Shown here: positions 62,809 through 64,000 of the stretch, in pieces | Position numbering within the stretch: position 1 is the first letter of the stretch | Layout: each line of letters starts with the position of its first letter | NCBI GenBank assembly: GCA_963210315.1 | Contig: OY723299.1 | Coordinates: 682,001-746,000, forward strand | Source: Rhynchopus euleeides | Lineage: Eukaryota > Euglenozoa > Diplonemea > Diplonemida > Diplonemidae | DNA: 64,000 bases | Direction: 5' to 3' | Position numbers and translations under genes: made by a program | Notes under the pieces: model-generated | What the model saw: only the letters and a program-made list of their open reading frames with translations | The model's database searches: none | Told to the model about the DNA's origin: nothing

Positions 62809-64000
62809 CTACGTCACAGCGGAGGCCCCACTCGGGTTAGAGTGTGGGGCCAACTCAGTGCCACTCCGGGGAGGAGGGCGTGCAGCATAGCCGGCGTGGT
62901 GTGCTTGGCAGCAATGTGGTAGTGTTTTGCCATCGCTGTAGCAGTCACCGCATCGGTCCATGCTGTGGCGTTTGCAGAAGCCCATAGTGACCGGGAGCCC
63001 GTCCCCCTCCTTGTGGTGGTTGCGGCAGCACACCTCCTCCGGGAGGCGCCGCTTCTGGCATGCCGAGCAACGGGGCTTCCAATGCAACTTGCAGGCAAGC
63101 ACCTTTGCGTTCCTCCTGGCACCAGGGGGAGCAGTTCGGGGGGCAGCGCCCCTCCGCTCCCATGGGCGCCCTACCCGGCTGTTGGCCTGCCGACCACGCG
63201 CCGCCCACTGCTGGGCCGATTGCTGCCAACCCTCAGGGTAGTGCGGCTGCGGAGCGAAGGTAGCGGCCCACGCCATTCCGCGATCATGGAACACTGTATC
63301 CGTCCGGCTGGGGGCTGGCACAGCCAGGTGCGCTTGGAGGCTGCGCATCACCGACTCAGTGGCAGGGTTCAGCTGGGCCCTCCTCGACAGGCCCGCCGCC
63401 ACAGATCCACCGATCGCCGTGAGGACTGTTGAGTTGGCAGCATGGCCGCAATGCCAGGGCCCAGTGCCTACTTTCGTCACCATGCTGCAGAGCCCCTTCA
63501 GCGAGGCAGCCTTCCCCAGGATACTGCTCTGGAACACCGTGAGGTCCTGCTGGAGCTGCTGCCGTGAGGCCCCCAGCCTTTCAGCCTCGTCCATCGCGGC
63601 GTTACTGAGGGCATCAGCATCTGTGTTGGATTCCCTCTTCACATGCTCGTATGTGAGAGTGAACCTCGGTTGGAGGTCCGCAGCTAGCCGGGACGTGCTG
63701 AGGAACAGAGGACGGAGGGCGGCATCCCGGCACAATGAGTCCCCTTGGAGCTGGCGCAGCACCACCTGGGAGTCGCCCCGCACTGTGACTGGGCCCTCAG
63801 GGGCATCACCCCTCTCGAGGAGGCGCAGACCTGCACGGAGCGCCTCGTACTCAGCAATGTTGTTGCTACGCACGTTCAGCAGCGGGAGTACTTTCTCTGA
63901 AACCTTGCAACCGTCTTGGTATAGCACCGCCCCTGCCCCCGCCACGGCGAAGGGGGTGCCATTGTCGCGCGCACCACCGTCAAAGTACAGGGTGAGCCCT
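62809..64000 (-). CDS. RNase H-type protein with C-terminal Cys/His cluster (partial, 397 codons)
   Basis: It degrades RNA in RNA-DNA hybrids if active. The frame is open from the right edge (GLTLYFDGGARDNG) to TGA at 62809, so the start lies outside. The type I RNase H acidic residues are all present: Asp in YFDGGARDN, Glu in NNIAEYEAL, Asp in VRGDSQVVL, and Asp in NTDADALSN. After ~140 residues comes a less conserved linker, then a Cys/His-rich tail: CKLHWKPRCSACQKRR, CCRNHHKEG, CKRHSMDRCGDC and CCQAHH. This is probably a zinc-binding module. It could be a host RNase HI or a domain freed from a retroelement; no reverse transcriptase lies on the visible side. Confidence 0.85.
   Translation of the reverse strand, partial: GLTLYFDGGARDNGTPFAVAGAGAVLYQDGCKVSEKVLPLLNVRSNNIAEYEALRAGLRLLERGDAPEGPVTVRGDSQVVLRQLQGDSLCRDAALRPLFLSTSRLAADLQPRFTLTYEHVKRESNTDADALSNAAMDEAERLGASRQQLQQDLTVFQSSILGKAASLKGLCSMVTKVGTGPWHCGHAANSTVLTAIGGSVAAGLSRRAQLNPATESVMRSLQAHLAVPAPSRTDTVFHDRGMAWAATFAPQPHYPEGWQQSAQQWAARGRQANSRVGRPWERRGAAPRTAPPGARRNAKVLACKLHWKPRCSACQKRRLPEEVCCRNHHKEGDGLPVTMGFCKRHSMDRCGDCYSDGKTLPHCCQAHHAGYAARPPPRSGTELAPHSNPSGASAVT

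Overview
This window looks like nuclear DNA of a GC-rich unicellular eukaryote. Genes are separated by long homopolymer-rich spacers, one gene has a clean GT-AG intron, and proteins typical of protists are present: EF-1-alpha-like GTPase (EFL) instead of EF-1-alpha, a cyclase closest in motif pattern to trypanosomatid adenylate cyclases, 25-residue DUF4116-type repeats, and astacin proteases. Every host gene I can support (16 loci) lies on the minus strand. That, the EFL, the cyclase type and AG acceptors placed just before several start codons fit Euglenozoa, with a diplonemid as my best guess. This is inference; other EFL-bearing lineages are not excluded.

Layout, left to right. 1-11.7 kb: start of an unknown gene cut by the window edge, an alanine-rich helical protein, a polyGln/His-rich protein, a small palindrome-ended element, EFL with one intron, and a secreted or membrane protein of unknown function. 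11.7-24 kb: a transposon graveyard with no host gene. It holds long-inverted-repeat elements, elements ended by arrays of short palindromes, a foldback element with a decayed Helitron-type helicase, and a nearly 3.4 kb palindrome. 24-31 kb: a Ub-like/DUF4116 repeat protein, a broken SDR copy, a two-domain adenylate cyclase, and an intact SDR. 31-42 kb: an astacin gene split at its zinc site by an insertion, a single-pass membrane protein, a cyclic-nucleotide-binding exon, and more elements. 42-56 kb: a gene for a ~2,460-residue secreted protein, an intact astacin paralogue, and a Ub-like/ankyrin protein. 56-60 kb: a hAT-like element carrying a nested piggyBac-like element. 60-64 kb: an unknown protein and the 3' part of an RNase H gene that runs off the edge.

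Two themes tie the window together. First, at least eight different element families share one design, in which arrays of a family-specific short palindrome sit just inside the ends, often beside G or C homopolymer runs. Second, recent duplications have copied upstream modules between unrelated genes (DUF4116 gene, cyclase, giant secreted gene) and copied an entire astacin locus. One astacin copy was then split by an insertion with a 20 bp target duplication. The adenylate cyclase and the cyclic-nucleotide-binding exon suggest cAMP signalling, but nothing here links them directly.
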